A DNA stretch of 64,000 bases from Nymphaea colorata (lineage: Eukaryota; Streptophyta; Magnoliopsida; Nymphaeales; Nymphaeaceae). The position numbers and the translations under genes are program-made. Under the pieces are notes generated by a model. It was not told the DNA's origin. It did not search any database and saw only the letters and a program-made list of their open reading frames with translations. Location: assembly GCF_008831285.2 (NCBI RefSeq), contig NC_045142.1:22753300-22817299 (forward strand), read 5' to 3'. Below, one piece after another: positions 22,737 to 34,609 of this stretch (position 1 is the first letter of the stretch; the number at the start of each line of letters is the position of its first letter).

Positions 22737-25272
22737 TTATATCATCACCATCAAAGTGTATAACATCATCCTGATCAGAATTGCATCAGACGAGCCACTC
22801 GAGACTTCCTTACCATCAGAATCTGGCGATTCCTCTATAGTCTCTGCTAAGTGAGTTTTTTTTTTGGAATTTGAACATTTTGAAGCCAAGTGACCTAACT
22901 CATGACACCTAAAATAATGGATGGTCTGGTCTGAACTACGAGTTTTAGACCAGGTGTTATAGGCTGGACATGATTGCTCGCCTTTATCAGGGGAAGGCGG
23001 TACGGGCCTGGACTCAACAAGTTTTGAGGAGCTACCACCTCTAATTGGAAAACTCGACTTGGGGCAATGCGAGGCATCACCCCTAGACATTCGAGTTTCA
23101 TGCTTAAGTTTCAAGGTTTCTTTTATGTTCATTGCATAGCTGCTTGCCTGATCTAAAGTATCTATATGGTACAATTAAATTCATGAGAAATAGAGGGGTG
23201 AAGACAAAAAACGTATCTTGTAACCTGTTGACACTCAGTCTCCACAATCTGGATACACAGTGACAGTCGATGAAACTACGTCGTGTAATCCGCTACAGAT
23301 CTCGAGCCCTGACGAAGATTGTTGTACTCCTTGTATGCCCTCTCAACGTGGTTTGAGGATACAAACTTGACATGCACCAACCTCTGCATCTCGCTCCAAG
23401 CCTACACCTGTCGCTGACCGCGCCACTCATACGATCTCTGAAGCTCGAACCACCATGTATGGGGAAGCCCACGTAGTCTAGTCACAACAAGTGGTACTCT
23501 GGGATGCTCCTCCACCTGGTGGGAGTTGAAAAAGAACTGGACTGCATATGCCCAGTTAAAGTACTCTTGTGCGTCGAATCGCCCAACAAACTCTGGAATG
23601 TTCAACCTCACCCCGTATCTGGTGGGGTGATCTGGACGATCTGCGGTACGCCTGTGTCGATGGTCGACTAGTCTTGCTGGATGTGGGCACCAAAACTCGT
23701 CATCATCTAAATAGGTTGAGTCACTGTCATTCTCGGCTGGCGCATGGGGTCGGTATGGCTCAACAAGAGGTGGCATCGGGTGGGTCCGATCTGCAGGGGG
23801 ACCTATCCGCCGACACCTTTGCTGTAGAGCATGAGGAAGTGGCTGCTCCATGACTGTACCTGCACAAAATGGAACTAGATTTGGGGCTTGGGTCACATGG
23901 GCAGTCGGATAGGGATATGGGTATGGGGCATGAAAATGATTCACATGTAGATTTGGGTATAGGTTTAAGGATGGATTTGAATAGGGGTTTCGATAAAGGT
24001 TTGGGTTGGATTGGGTTTGGATCGGGTTTGCTCCTAAACTATTCATCGGACCGAGAGTGGTTTGGGTTGGATTCTGGATCGGGTTTTGATGATAGGAGGC
24101 TGGGTTTGAACTCGATCCAGAATCCGTAGGAGGATGGGTCTGGTTTTGACCCGGTCCAGGAAACAAAATGGGTGGGTTTCGGGTTTGAGTATGGTCTAGG
24201 TTGGTTCTTGGGGTAGGTTGGAAGCTAGAAGTATAGGTTTGGATCATATTAGGGAACACTAACTGATCCAAGCCGGGTTGAAAATGGGCATTTAAAGAGT
24301 TTGGACCCGGATTTGAACCCAAAGCACTGTGGATCGAGCGATATAGAATTGAATCGGGACCCCAGCCCGAGTCGGTTCGAACCGGTCTCAAAAGAGACCG
24401 GCCCGAACCGTCGGGTCTCTCGAGAGGCACGTGATTCCCCCTTTCCACATGAGGCAGAAAGGGGAAACCCATGGTAGAGGAAGGGGCGCCCACCGCCTCC
24501 CACCCATAATAATGGTGGGTGAACGGCGGTGGCAGGTGACTCCCCCTCGAACCACGATCAACGGCGGGCGGTGGCCGGTCGAACGGAGGCACCAACAGAT
24601 TTTGCCCCTCCGACGATGCAGAGCAGCTAGCAACGTCCCTTGCTCCACCACCGGTCGGCAATGTCAGCCGCATACTCTCCCTGTGTGAGCCAATGTCGAC
24701 GGCGCTCCCATCGCCGGACACGGTGCCTTCATTTTCTCACTAGTGGGCAGACCCATGAAGGCCAAGATTCCTGCCTGGCGATGGGAGGAGGGTGCGGCTG
24801 GTTCTTCCCCTCCTCCGAGCGAAAGCAGAGGAGGTCTCGTAGTGGTTCTTGGTGTTGGTTCTACTGCACCTGCAAGCAACAGGACTCCAGCAGGAACTCC
24901 TTCCCTTGGAACGTGACAGACTTCGTTTGCAGTAGGTAAAGCCGGATACCTTTGTGAGTTATTTTGTTTGTGCTGCAGAAACGAGTAGGGCATTCCTCTG
25001 ATCTCATCTTTGAACTCATTCTTGAATTCAAGGAGCCTTTCGTCCATCATCCTGGTTAAGACAGCAAGATCCTGTCTAATGTGAGTGATTTCATAATCAT
25101 GCTTTGCCATTGTCTGCTGTAGAAGTTCTTCATTTTCTTTTTCAGATTGCATGATGTCTGTTGGGTTTTCGTCATTTGCATTCGATGTGAACTCTGCAAC
25201 TCTTTTTTTTTTGTAGCAGCAGGAGTCATTTGCCTTTTCTTTGTCTTTTGCTTCTCTTGCAGCCATGCGCAT
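22737..25272 (-). pseudogene. gypsy gag region, broken
   Basis: Gag begins at or before 25272 (MRMAAREAKDKEKAND) with a coiled-coil-like segment (EKENEELLQQTMAKHD). It shifts frame near 24700 and continues as a Pro/Asn/Tyr-rich linker. The retrotransposon gag domain is at about 23590-23400 (FVGRFDAQEYFNWAYAVQFF, then TRLRGLPHTWWFELQ). The zinc knuckle near 22925-22880 reads YFRCHELGHLASKC, so the first Cys of the expected CX2CX4HX4C motif is Tyr. Confidence 0.85.
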
Positions 25273-25290
25273 GGTAGGGACGAAGCCTCA

Positions 25291-25301
25291 CTTTGATACC
25301 A
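25291..25301 (-). promoter_or_regulatory. gypsy primer-binding site (tRNA-iMet type)
   Basis: The minus strand reads TGGTATCAAAG three bases after the 5' LTR, close to the TGGTATCAGAG complement of initiator tRNA-Met. Confidence 0.8.
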
Positions 25302-25304
25302 ATC

Positions 25305-25731
25305 TGATGTATTCTAACTTGCAAGCGATCGATACTTCTAAACTAAAGTACTTACAACATAAAACAAAAGTAGCTTTTTTACTTCATTCGAGATCAAGTG
25401 TATACAAAATAGAATCGTCGCCCCTTTATATGGGCGAGAGTACTAATGGGTCGGGTACTGTACAAGTGCCTGAACCCAAACAGACCCACATAGATATCAC
25501 ATGAACATACATACAAAATGAATCACAAAATAACATATGTAAATCAAAATTACAATTCAACCCCTGGTCCGCCTCGAGTATCTACACAGAGGCACCTCCT
25601 TTCGTGTATGCTTTGGGTCCACAGGGGATTCCACGGTTGAAGGTTCATGAACTGCACTGATGCTCGAAGGTGGAACTTGAGGCGAGTTACTAGACCCAGG
25701 AGAGTGATGGGTCTGGTCCTGCCCTGCATCA
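25305..25731 (-). repeat. gypsy 5' LTR with TATA box
   Basis: A 427-bp LTR. On the minus strand CATATAAAGGGG near 25421-25432 is a good TATA box, conserved in the 3' LTR. The LTR ends at 25305 in TACATCA. Confidence 0.93.
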
Positions 25732-25736
25732 TTTTG

Positions 25737-26797
25737 TTGAGCTGAGATTTCTTGTAATTTAAGAAAATTGGTAATATGATTATCCTGAGCATGAACCAAG
25801 TGCACACCATGGATGGTGCATCAGGTGGATATGGTGTAAGTCAGTTACAGGAAGGCTGATCAAGAAGCTGAAAATGAAGCCTCAGGAGTCTACCATATCC
25901 GTTAGCATGGCTGCATGAAGGTGTTGAATGAAGTGATCATCTTACATCTACCCTCCTTTGATTCTACAAACAGAGTGTCTCATTGGATTTTCAGCAATAC
26001 TCACCAACCTTATCTAACGAGTATGTGTGCCCCATTTTCCAGGAGGCATGAGATTACGTTTTAGTTATTCCAAGGTACATGTTCATCAAAAATCATGTTT
26101 TGATTGTTCTAGAATATAGACTTACCAAGAATCAACTGAACCTGAATTTTGCTTGCACACTTTGTCTGTAAACTTAATATCCTTTACTTTGTAAGATATT
26201 CCTGGTATCTTTCATCTGTGTTCTGTTTTCGTGACTATTTCAACTTTGTCTATGCATCTCTGTAAAAATGCACTTACTGTTTGATAGTTTTTTCACATAC
26301 AGACCTTCTTCATCTTCTCTTTTCAATTTCGGCATGGTTTTACAGGGTCCATCCTGTAGTCCTTAGTCTCTGTAGAAATGCAACTTTTGGGTCCTTGATA
26401 TTATTTTTTTCTTGTGTATGATTTGTGTTTGGACATTCTTTTATTTCGTTAGTCTTTTTATTGTCTAGGCTTATTTGTTCCCCATTTTCAGCAATGGACC
26501 CATAAAAGCTCGTTCAGGTATGTGAAAAATAGTATGTTCCATTAAAATGGTTTTGTTGCCAAAGCTACGCATATTTGACTCTGACCACCATTCTGAATCT
26601 GAGCAGGTACTCGATAATTGGCGTGCAAATAAGCTTGCAATATGCCTTTAACATTAAATCAGCCTAACCAGATATTCTACATACCTTAGAGGGCCGTTTG
26701 ACATACCAAGAATCATGGAATTTTAGAATGTAAATACTTATTTTTTTAAGAAATTGAAATTATTAAACAAATGAGGTATTTTGTTTTTAGAATTCAA
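25737..26797. other. intergenic DNA, nothing recognised
   Basis: AT-rich DNA with poly-T tracts. No coding frame, repeat boundary or regulatory element can be supported. Confidence 0.45.
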
Positions 26798-27440
26798 TTT
26801 ATGGGCCTCTAATCCAACCAGCATAATCACGTAGGAATAGATTTCACGTAGGAGTAGAGTTGGAGATTTTTTTAAGGACACAAAATTATAGTTTCAAAAT
26901 TTTAATAGAAGCCAAATATATATTTCTCCAAAACTTTTATATAAAATAAATGATGTTTTTAAAGTTTACATATAAATTTTTAATTTTTCTTTCTCATTTT
27001 ACATATATATTTAAATGGTTTACCATCTCCTTTATTATGGTTCCCTGAAATTGAAACTCCAATCCCTAAAGTGCCTGACATCATTCTTACAGTTTAGGCC
27101 AGATTTTTTTTATAATCAGAATTTCGAATTTGGTATAATCAGAACTTCAAATTTGGCAGTCGATTCAAAGAGTTTTATGTGCCAAATCTTAAATAACTTT
27201 ATATAAAATAAATGATGTTTTTAAAGTTTACATATAAATTTTTAATTTTTCTTTCTCATTTTACATATATATTTAAATGGTTTACCATCTCCTTTATTAT
27301 GGTTCCCTGAAATTGAAACTCCAATCCCTAAAGTGCCTGACATCATTCTTACAGTTTAGGCCAGATTTTTTTTATAATCAGAATTTCGAATTTGGTATAA
27401 TCAGAACTTCAAATTTGGCAGTCGATTTAAAGAGTTTTAC
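26798..27440. repeat. segmental repeat copy A with 262-bp tandem duplication
   Basis: 26798-27202 is identical, base for base by eye, to 29558-29962. From 27201 the segment that starts near 26939 is repeated once more, with a 262-bp period (to about 27440) and one visible difference (CGATTC versus CGATTT). The same open frame (MVYHLLYYGSLKLKLQ...) therefore appears three times at 27015, 27277 and 29775. It is a product of the repeat, not a gene. Confidence 0.93.
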
Positions 27441-27570
27441 ATGGATTTTGACCACATTGGTACAACAGGCTGAAGTTGTGACAAATAAATTGGAAGACAC
27501 GAACTTAAAAGCTGAAGTTGTGACATATTAAAAATATCAACAGCCAGATGATTCCTTTTGAATCTACCAT

Positions 27571-27636
27571 ACTTGGTACCTAACAAAGTTTCTTATATAT
27601 ATATACATATATAAAGAAACTTGTTAGGTGCCAAGT
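27571..27636. repeat. 66-bp foldback (inverted repeat)
   Basis: ACTTGGTACCTAACAAAG at 27571 pairs with CTTGTTAGGTGCCAAGT ending at 27635. The 26-bp arms have one mismatch and one bulge, around a TA-rich loop. It could be a minimal foldback element or a transcribed hairpin. Confidence 0.85.
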
Positions 27637-27959
27637 GATCTTGGATAACGGACAAAAATCAGAACCATTAAACTCAATTATTAAAGTAGTTTTTCTGCAA
27701 AGTAACCTTGTACATATTATTTTAAGTGTGATTTGATGAGAAGCATGTATTAAGTTAATAATTTATTGTTTAAATAACAATCTTTAATAATTAAAAAGTG
27801 AATGATTCTTATAATATCAAAAATTTGAAAGATCAATTTTTTTTCAAAAGTAACTTGAAATAAAATATGATGTATAATTAGAATTTATAAACATAATAAG
27901 AGATTTACATTTTATTTAAAACCTTTTTTTATTACAAACTTAAGAAGCTTGGTTTGGTA

Positions 27960-28622
27960 GAATAAGGCTGCGCATCGGGCCGGGCCCGGCCCGGCCCGAT
28001 AAAAATGTAAAAATGAAGCCCAATAACCTAAACGGGCCGGCCCGAGGCCCGGCCCGTTTTTAAACGGGCTGGGCCGGGCCCAAGTCATATCGGGCTTCGG
28101 TCAAGGCCCGAGGCCCGGCCCGGCCCGGCCCGATTAATAATGGGCCGGGCGGGCTGAGATGGGCTTCAGCCCGGCCCGTTATTGAAAAAACTCAGACACA
28201 ACGAATGCAGGAGGCAACACAATTTACAGCTTCAGATGATGAAACACAATGGAGTATCAAGTTCTTTTATAGGCACATTGATAGTTTACAGACTGAAGAC
28301 CTTCACGGCAGCCGGCACACGGTCACCGGAGAAGGCAGTCGATGGCGACGGCGACGACCGGAGGAGCAGCCGATGGGCGAAGAGGAGGCAATGCCGCAAA
28401 TGCAATCTCTCGAGTCTCGACGGGCGACGGTGACGACGGAAGGTCGAAAAGTAAACCCTAACTCTCTAAGCTCAAGTTCATTTTTATTTAACCCTAGGTC
28501 CCTAACGAGTAACGAAGTTCATTTAAAAAAAAAAAAACAACAGGCTTCGCGGGCCGCCGCCGATCAAAGCGGCTGGCCCGCGCCCGGCCCGTTAGTTACC
28601 GGGCCGGGCCGAGCCTTCTTAA
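27960..28622. mobile_element. GC-rich palindromic-word element
   Basis: A 660-bp island in AT-rich DNA built from repeated GGGCCGGGCCC-type words. AAGGCTGCGCATCGGGCC near 27965 faces CGGGCCGAGCCTT near 28605-28617, giving imperfect terminal inverted repeats that both carry AAGGCT. It probably is a non-autonomous DNA transposon. The superfamily is not assignable because no clear target duplication is seen. Open frames inside (28182-28660) are rejected as genes. Confidence 0.6.
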
Positions 28623-29557
28623 GACATGTCAGAATTACGAAGCCATTTGCCACAAGCTAGACTCGAAATAAATTGTAGAAATAATTTCTCGTTTGTATTT
28701 GTGCATTTATTAAAATGCAGCAAGCGGTTTCACATGCGTTAATACTGCCAGCATCGATACCGTGCCGCAGTTTCATGTTCTTATTTTTTTTAAGTTAAGT
28801 TGGTTTAAAAGTATTTTAAATTTAATCTAGGAAACAAAAAGTAAAAAAAAAAAAAGATTTCTTTAATGACAGCAACGTGGACAAGAAAAACCCATAATAC
28901 CAATCTATATCTTATTTCAAATATGACTTTCTTCGTTTTTCTAATCAATTTTTAAGTCAGAAAACAGAAAAAAGAAAAAATTGCGGATACAAGTTCCAAC
29001 GAAGAAATGGATGTGACTGATCTGACTGCATGGCAGCTGTTCTGTCTTATTAAATGCCGTCTTCTCCCCTCTGAACGCATTCTTTTAATGAAAAGAACTA
29101 CTGAACGGTTTTGACCAGCAGCAGAAAGTGGTTAAAATACATTGAAGAACATTCATTTTCCGGTCAGCATAAGATCCACGACAGCAAAAGAAAACCGTAA
29201 AAAGCGCCATCAAAGTTTCAACACGTCTCCATCTCAGTTAAGATTGGGTCAGAATAATCAGCTTGTTTCTTAATAGATAATCTAGAAACCTCATTTTCCT
29301 TGCTTTCTGGATGTTGTACTGTATTTCTATCAACATCAGCAATAGCAATGGTAGCAGAAAAGAAAGCATAGCCATCGGAATCAAAATAAAGACTTGTTTT
29401 CATCAATGGTAGAGTTAGATTTTTTTTTAAATAAAACACTTTTCTTAGATTTTTATGTCCAAATATATAACATAACAAATATTTTTTTAAAAAAAATCTT
29501 GAGGGGCTGGTGTGGACAACTGCCCTCACTAACCCACATGCGACTCTCCCTCTAATT
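28623..29557. other. intergenic DNA; possible exon remnant
   Basis: No firm gene. On the minus strand 29405-29218 reads as a plausible protein tail (FDSDGYAFFSATIAIADV, ending ILTEMETC and a stop), but I do not recognise it and see no upstream exon. It is left uncalled. Confidence 0.4.
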
Positions 29558-31320
29558 TTTATGGGCCTCTAATCCAACCAGCATAATCACGTAGGAATAG
29601 ATTTCACGTAGGAGTAGAGTTGGAGATTTTTTTAAGGACACAAAATTATAGTTTCAAAATTTTAATAGAAGCCAAATATATATTTCTCCAAAACTTTTAT
29701 ATAAAATAAATGATGTTTTTAAAGTTTACATATAAATTTTTAATTTTTCTTTCTCATTTTACATATATATTTAAATGGTTTACCATCTCCTTTATTATGG
29801 TTCCCTGAAATTGAAACTCCAATCCCTAAAGTGCCTGACATCATTCTTACAGTTTAGGCCAGATTTTTTTTATAATCAGAATTTCGAATTTGGTATAATC
29901 AGAACTTCAAATTTGGCAGTCGATTCAAAGAGTTTTATGTGCCAAATCTTAAATAACTTTATTTTCAGAATTTTTGTTTGTTTTTTCAAAAAAAAAAAAT
30001 ATTGTGCTGATTTAAAACCAATGAACCTGAATTATTTTAATGACATTCGTGCAGATATAGAACCAGAATTATAAGATTGAGCAAGACAACTAGGATGGCG
30101 ATTGGCAGATGATTCGATCTTACTCTTTGCATGTATTTCTTCTCTAAGCTTGGTCGGTACATGTCCCGATCGAAGTGAATTGAGATCTTTAGAATCTTAC
30201 ACACTCACAGACTTGATGTCCATTAATTTCAACGAACGATGCATGAATTGCAACAGGAACTTATAGTTAATGCATCTTTAATTCATGGATCTGAAGGTGA
30301 ACCTGGTCTGTCGATCTCGAATCCAGAATTCACTATTCTAAAATCAGAAGTTTGATAAAAATGTAAATTGAGATGGACCCAAATCGTTTTAGAGCCTCAA
30401 ATGGCCCTTTGAGTTAGTGAAAAAGCTTTATCCACATCCTTCCTAACACCACCTTTTAAGATTTTAGAAAAGTTTTCAATTTACACCACCTTTATTAAAA
30501 GACGTTCTTAGGAAGATCCTGAGGATTTCAGTAACGTGTATCTTAAATTTATGTTACATGCAAAAAAACCGTGAATTGAAGGTCATATTGGAGAGGGAGA
30601 GGGGGGTCTGACCTTAAACCCATGAATCTGAGATCATATGGTGAAACGAACACACCCTTTAGATTTTAGAGAAATTTTTTATTTTTGGGTTTGCCTTTAG
30701 CTTGTAATTTCAAAAGGAATCACCCTCTGCAATTTTCTTGATATTTTAAGGGCCTGAAATAAACTTCGATTAACCTTTAAAAAATATAAAAATTAGTAGG
30801 GGTGAACACGAGCCGAGTCGAGTCCGAGTTCAGTTAGCTGGAGCTCGGCTCGACTAATGAAACCTCAAGCTCGACTCGGCTTGAGCTCAAGAATAGATTG
30901 ACAGAAGTAGCTCAAGCTCGACTCGACAGTTACGTTTTGAGTTCGAGCTTAACTTGATTAAGGCTCGACAAACTCGTTTGAATAGAATTAATATTCATCG
31001 TTACGTGTTGAACTCTTGTTCGACTTGATTAAGGCTCGACAAACTCGTAAGCTCGTTCGAATATATCGACTCGATTAAGGCTTGAGCTTGACTCGGTAGT
31101 TACGTCTTGAGCTCGAACTCAACTCGATTATTTGAACGGGTCGACTCATAAACTCAAGTTCGACTCGTTAAGCAGATGACTCGACTCGAACTTGTCCATG
31201 AGCCGAGCTTTAGCGAGTCGAGCTCGGTAGCTTGACTCAATGTTCATCCCTAATTACATCTCCTCCAATACTACTCTCTATGACTAAATTGCATTCCTAC
31301 GTCACACTAAACATTGGTAA
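29558..31320. repeat. segmental repeat copy B
   Basis: The first 405 bp are identical to copy A (26798-27202). The rest, from about 29946 to 31320, is collinear with copy C (16905-18035). This copy thus links the other two and defines the longest form of the repeat. It holds a 456-bp insertion (30797-31252) absent from copy C, and it lacks the SINE of copy C. Confidence 0.88.
30797..31252. mobile_element. TIR element of GAGCTCGACTCG words
   Basis: TAGGGGTGAACA at 30797 and TGTTCATCCCTA at 31241-31252 are inverted repeats with one mismatch. The interior is almost entirely variants of GAGCTCGACTCGA. Copy C at 17933-17948 reads straight through (AAAAATTAATTACATC), giving an empty site that fixes the insertion point between ATTA and ATTA. 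A second, truncated member lies at about 39752-40040. Confidence 0.75.
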
Positions 31321-33011
31321 GGACGCAAAGGGGGTAAGTACGTAATCGAGTGGCCAAGAATATTGAGAGAAAATTGCAGCTAATATTTTTTCATTTTACA
31401 TCAACAAAAAACTACGGGTAAACCGATAAGCGCATGTTTCATAGCCTCGAAATCTGAGGTCCGAGATTGATCTAAAATACCTTTTATGTTAGGACCCACA
31501 AAGTAAACAAATTCACCACCATGTTAGAATGAGGTCACACATTTGAGGTCTCAAAATCAAGGCAAACAGCGCCTCTTTATTTGACAGACTTCATGAAAAG
31601 CATAGCCTTTTATTTAGAAAATCACAAAAAAAAAAGTTCTTTTTTGAAAAAACTACAAGCAAAAGTAGGTCCCCAGAAAAAAAATCCAAATATTTTTCAT
31701 GTCTAGATCTGCATTGACCTAATCTGCTAAGATCAGTTTCGCATATTTTTTTAGTCATTGTTTCTAGAAGGTCTGCTGCTATTGTGCAGCCACAGTGGTA
31801 GGCCAGTTGCATTAAAAGAATTGTTCATGCTTGTGGGGTGTCAATATTATTCTAGAAGCCCTTGACCTTTCTAGTTGGTTGATCAGCATCTATGCCCAGT
31901 GGAGCTCCTATCTTTCTCTTGCCAAAACAACTGTCGTTCCACATCACCTTCTAGATTGACTTGATCCCTTTTGTTCTTTCCCTTTCATATTCTCTTTTTT
32001 GGGATGTTAGATAAAGTTTTGGGGAACTATGTCATAAGGGCCACCACTAAGAAAATATGAAAAAGTTGGCTAAAAAAATAGTGCATAAGGAGACATAACA
32101 CATGCATATGTTGGGAATATATATATATATATATATATAGTGGATCCCTCTTCTAGATGGCCAACCTTTTCTCAAAGCTTTTCCAACTAATTTTTTTTTC
32201 TTCATGTACCGGCCATTCTCAAAGATTCCTTTACCTAAGTAGAAGATATCCAGATCTTCGCTTTTCTATACACACACAAAGAAAACCCTGAAATTTCATT
32301 GGGCAGGTGAGCACATGCCAAGGTGTGTGGGTCCAAATCCAGCCTAAATGGATCCACATACTCTTATATTTCTTTTATGAGGACGTTGGCCTTTGTGGAG
32401 ACCACACACATTTATTGTTTGATTACTTCAATTCCTTATATAATAAGTTGATGTGGCTCGTATATTTAGTGCCGTGCACGTGATGTCTAGGTATAGATTT
32501 CCGTTTTTGAGTTAGCTTTTTTCTCTAATTTAAAAAGAACACTAGCTTTAGTGATTTTCTGTGACAAGAGCTGCATTTTTCAGAAATAATTCTGATAAAG
32601 AAAGCTTGATATAAAAAATGGTAATTTTTTTTCTTATTACTATTTTCTGCCAAAATTGTGTTTTTGATGTTTTTTTGTTTTTACTTTTATCAAGTTTGAA
32701 TGTGCCAGTTAAAATGTATAGTGTATAGCTGGTCAGATTAGGAGTACATCAAACTTTTCACCATTTGGATTCTCTTGAGTGTTATGCTTCCAAACTAAAT
32801 TAATGAAGTTTGTAGCATAAAACTACAGTGATGATGCACTTTCTCCAATTGTAGGCCTTGAATTCGAATCCTTGAAGCAAGAGGAAAAAGTGAGAGGAAC
32901 GAACTTTTGAACTCACATGGGCTAAAAAGTGAATCACTAATAGGTTGTAATGAAAAAATTGCAATTTGTTTTTTAAATTATTGCTGGGCGGTGATGGTTT
33001 TTGTAAAAATT

Positions 33012-33260
33012 GATTAAGCCTCAGCATCTAACCCGGGTACCCAGCCTGGGTTGGCCCGATAATGTATTAGGTTGGTTCGATGGGATCCGATTTAACTTCA
33101 TTATATTTTTATATTATTTTATTTAATAATAATATATATTATTATTAAAAATATATTTTTTATTTATTTTTTATTTTATATTTAAAATAATCTTCTTTAT
33201 TTTAATCCAACCGAACCCAAGCTAGGCTATCGAGCCGGGCCCGATGCTTATGTCTAAAAA
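33012..33260. mobile_element. small palindromic-word element
   Basis: AGCATCTAACCCGGGTACCC at about 33023 faces GAGCCGGGCCCGATGCT near 33232-33248. The ends share AGCATC and CCGGG words in inverted order around a very AT-rich centre. It looks like a smaller relative of the element at 27960-28622. Confidence 0.5.
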
Positions 33261-33455
33261 ATCACACACACCCAGCATAACTTTTGAATTTGTAAGCAAA
33301 AGGTGGCCCAGAAATGAAATTTTCTTTCTATAAGTTGATTTAGTGCACCAATGTCGTGCTTTGAGTGACTGATGCGCCTTCATTATCACGCCGCACGAAC
33401 AGTTGACTTGGCTTTGAACTTCTTGTTTTTTTTGCTCTGAGCTTTCATGGATGGG

Positions 33456-33508
33456 GTAAACTTTAGGTAAATAGCATGCCGTTTTCTCTCATTAAATTGA
33501 CAACTAGA

Positions 33509-33601
<93 letters not shown>

Positions 33602-33653
33602 TAAACTTTAGGTAAATAGCATGCCGTTTTCTCTCATTAAATTGACAACTAGA
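33456..33653. repeat. 53-bp direct repeat flanking a (TA)n tract
   Basis: GTAAACTTTAGGTAAATAGC and the next 33 bases occur at 33456-33508 and again at 33601-33653 without visible change. About 44 TA units lie between them and a shorter TA run follows the second copy. The period is 145 bp. Confidence 0.95.
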
Positions 33654-34311
33654 TCATATATATATATATATATATTATGAGCATCAAAGAAGCTTATGTT
33701 TGCAAAGATTTTCAAACATGAGAACTAGAAATTGAAAACCGATGAGAATTTCTATCCACTTAGACTTGATGTCTTACATGTTGACATTGCGAAAGAGGAT
33801 TTTGTGAAGTCAAATTGGCAGTTGATACTTGTTTTAGAAAATTATACACGTGCTTTTTCATATTTAATCTATTCTAAGTTCATAATTTTGTTTACATTAC
33901 TCAAAATACTTGTTAGTAGTGTATATTCCAAGTCCTCTGCATGCTATTCCTGTAAACTACAATTGATACATGCATGATATTTAAGTTTAAAGGTGTATCA
34001 TAGAACCACATAAGTGTCAAAGCAGCCCTCATCACTCAGCCCTCATCACTCAATTCTAGGGGTGAAAAAGAGGGTGACTTTTGCCTCTTGCATACTACCA
34101 GTCCTTTTAGCTGGTCAAGAGCAAAAACCTAACTACATAAAATATGTAAGCAAAGTACTCATTTTTACAATCTAACCTCATATGATCTTAATTATTTAAA
34201 ATAATTTGATAGAAAATATTATCTCAACTATAATTTGAGTTTTACCCAACAAAAGGTTGACTGCTGTTGCCTAAATTAAAGAGATGAGTCTCTCCTTGCT
34301 TGTGTGTGTAT

Positions 34312-34365
<54 letters not shown>

Positions 34366-34565
34366 CTAGAATTTTTTTATTGCAAGGGCCAAACTATACT
34401 TTCAAAACTTTTAATAGAGATTGAAACCGAGATTTTCACATTATATATATAATATTCATGGAAACAAGTTGGATTCTGCCACGTTATTTTAGATTTACAT
34501 GTACATTTTAAAAGTTTTTAAAATGAGAGGGGGTGGGGGGAGCAAGATCCCTCTTCCCTCCGCGC

Positions 34566-34609
<44 letters not shown>

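Larger units (their letters stand above)
19085..25731 (-). mobile_element. Ty3/gypsy LTR retrotransposon, degenerate
   Basis: A 6.65-kb element on the minus strand. The 5' LTR is at 25305-25731 and the 3' LTR at 19085-19532. Both end in the short inverted repeat TGATG/CATCA. The PBS follows the 5' LTR, and a polypurine tract (AAGAGAGAA on the minus strand, 19533-19541) precedes the 3' LTR. The domain order gag, zinc knuckle, protease, RT, RNase H, integrase is that of gypsy elements. Flanking pentamers are GTTTG (19080-19084) and TTTTG (25732-25736), a one-mismatch target duplication. The protease-RT style is that of plant chromovirus-like lineages; no chromodomain was seen. Confidence 0.95.

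Noticed and set aside
23569-24939. Open frames on the plus strand opposite the gypsy gag region
   Set aside because: They are antisense shadows of the GC-rich, Pro/Asn-rich gag reading frame on the minus strand and show no domain of their own.
28182-28660. Two overlapping plus-strand frames of 83 and 151 codons inside the GC-word element
   Set aside because: They read through palindromic GC words and an A-rich run, with no recognisable domain. Composition alone explains their length.
27015-30074. Repeated frame MVYHLLYYGSLKLKLQ at three places
   Set aside because: It is copied because the DNA repeat is copied. The sequence is AT-rich, and the ends of the frame differ with each break of the repeat.
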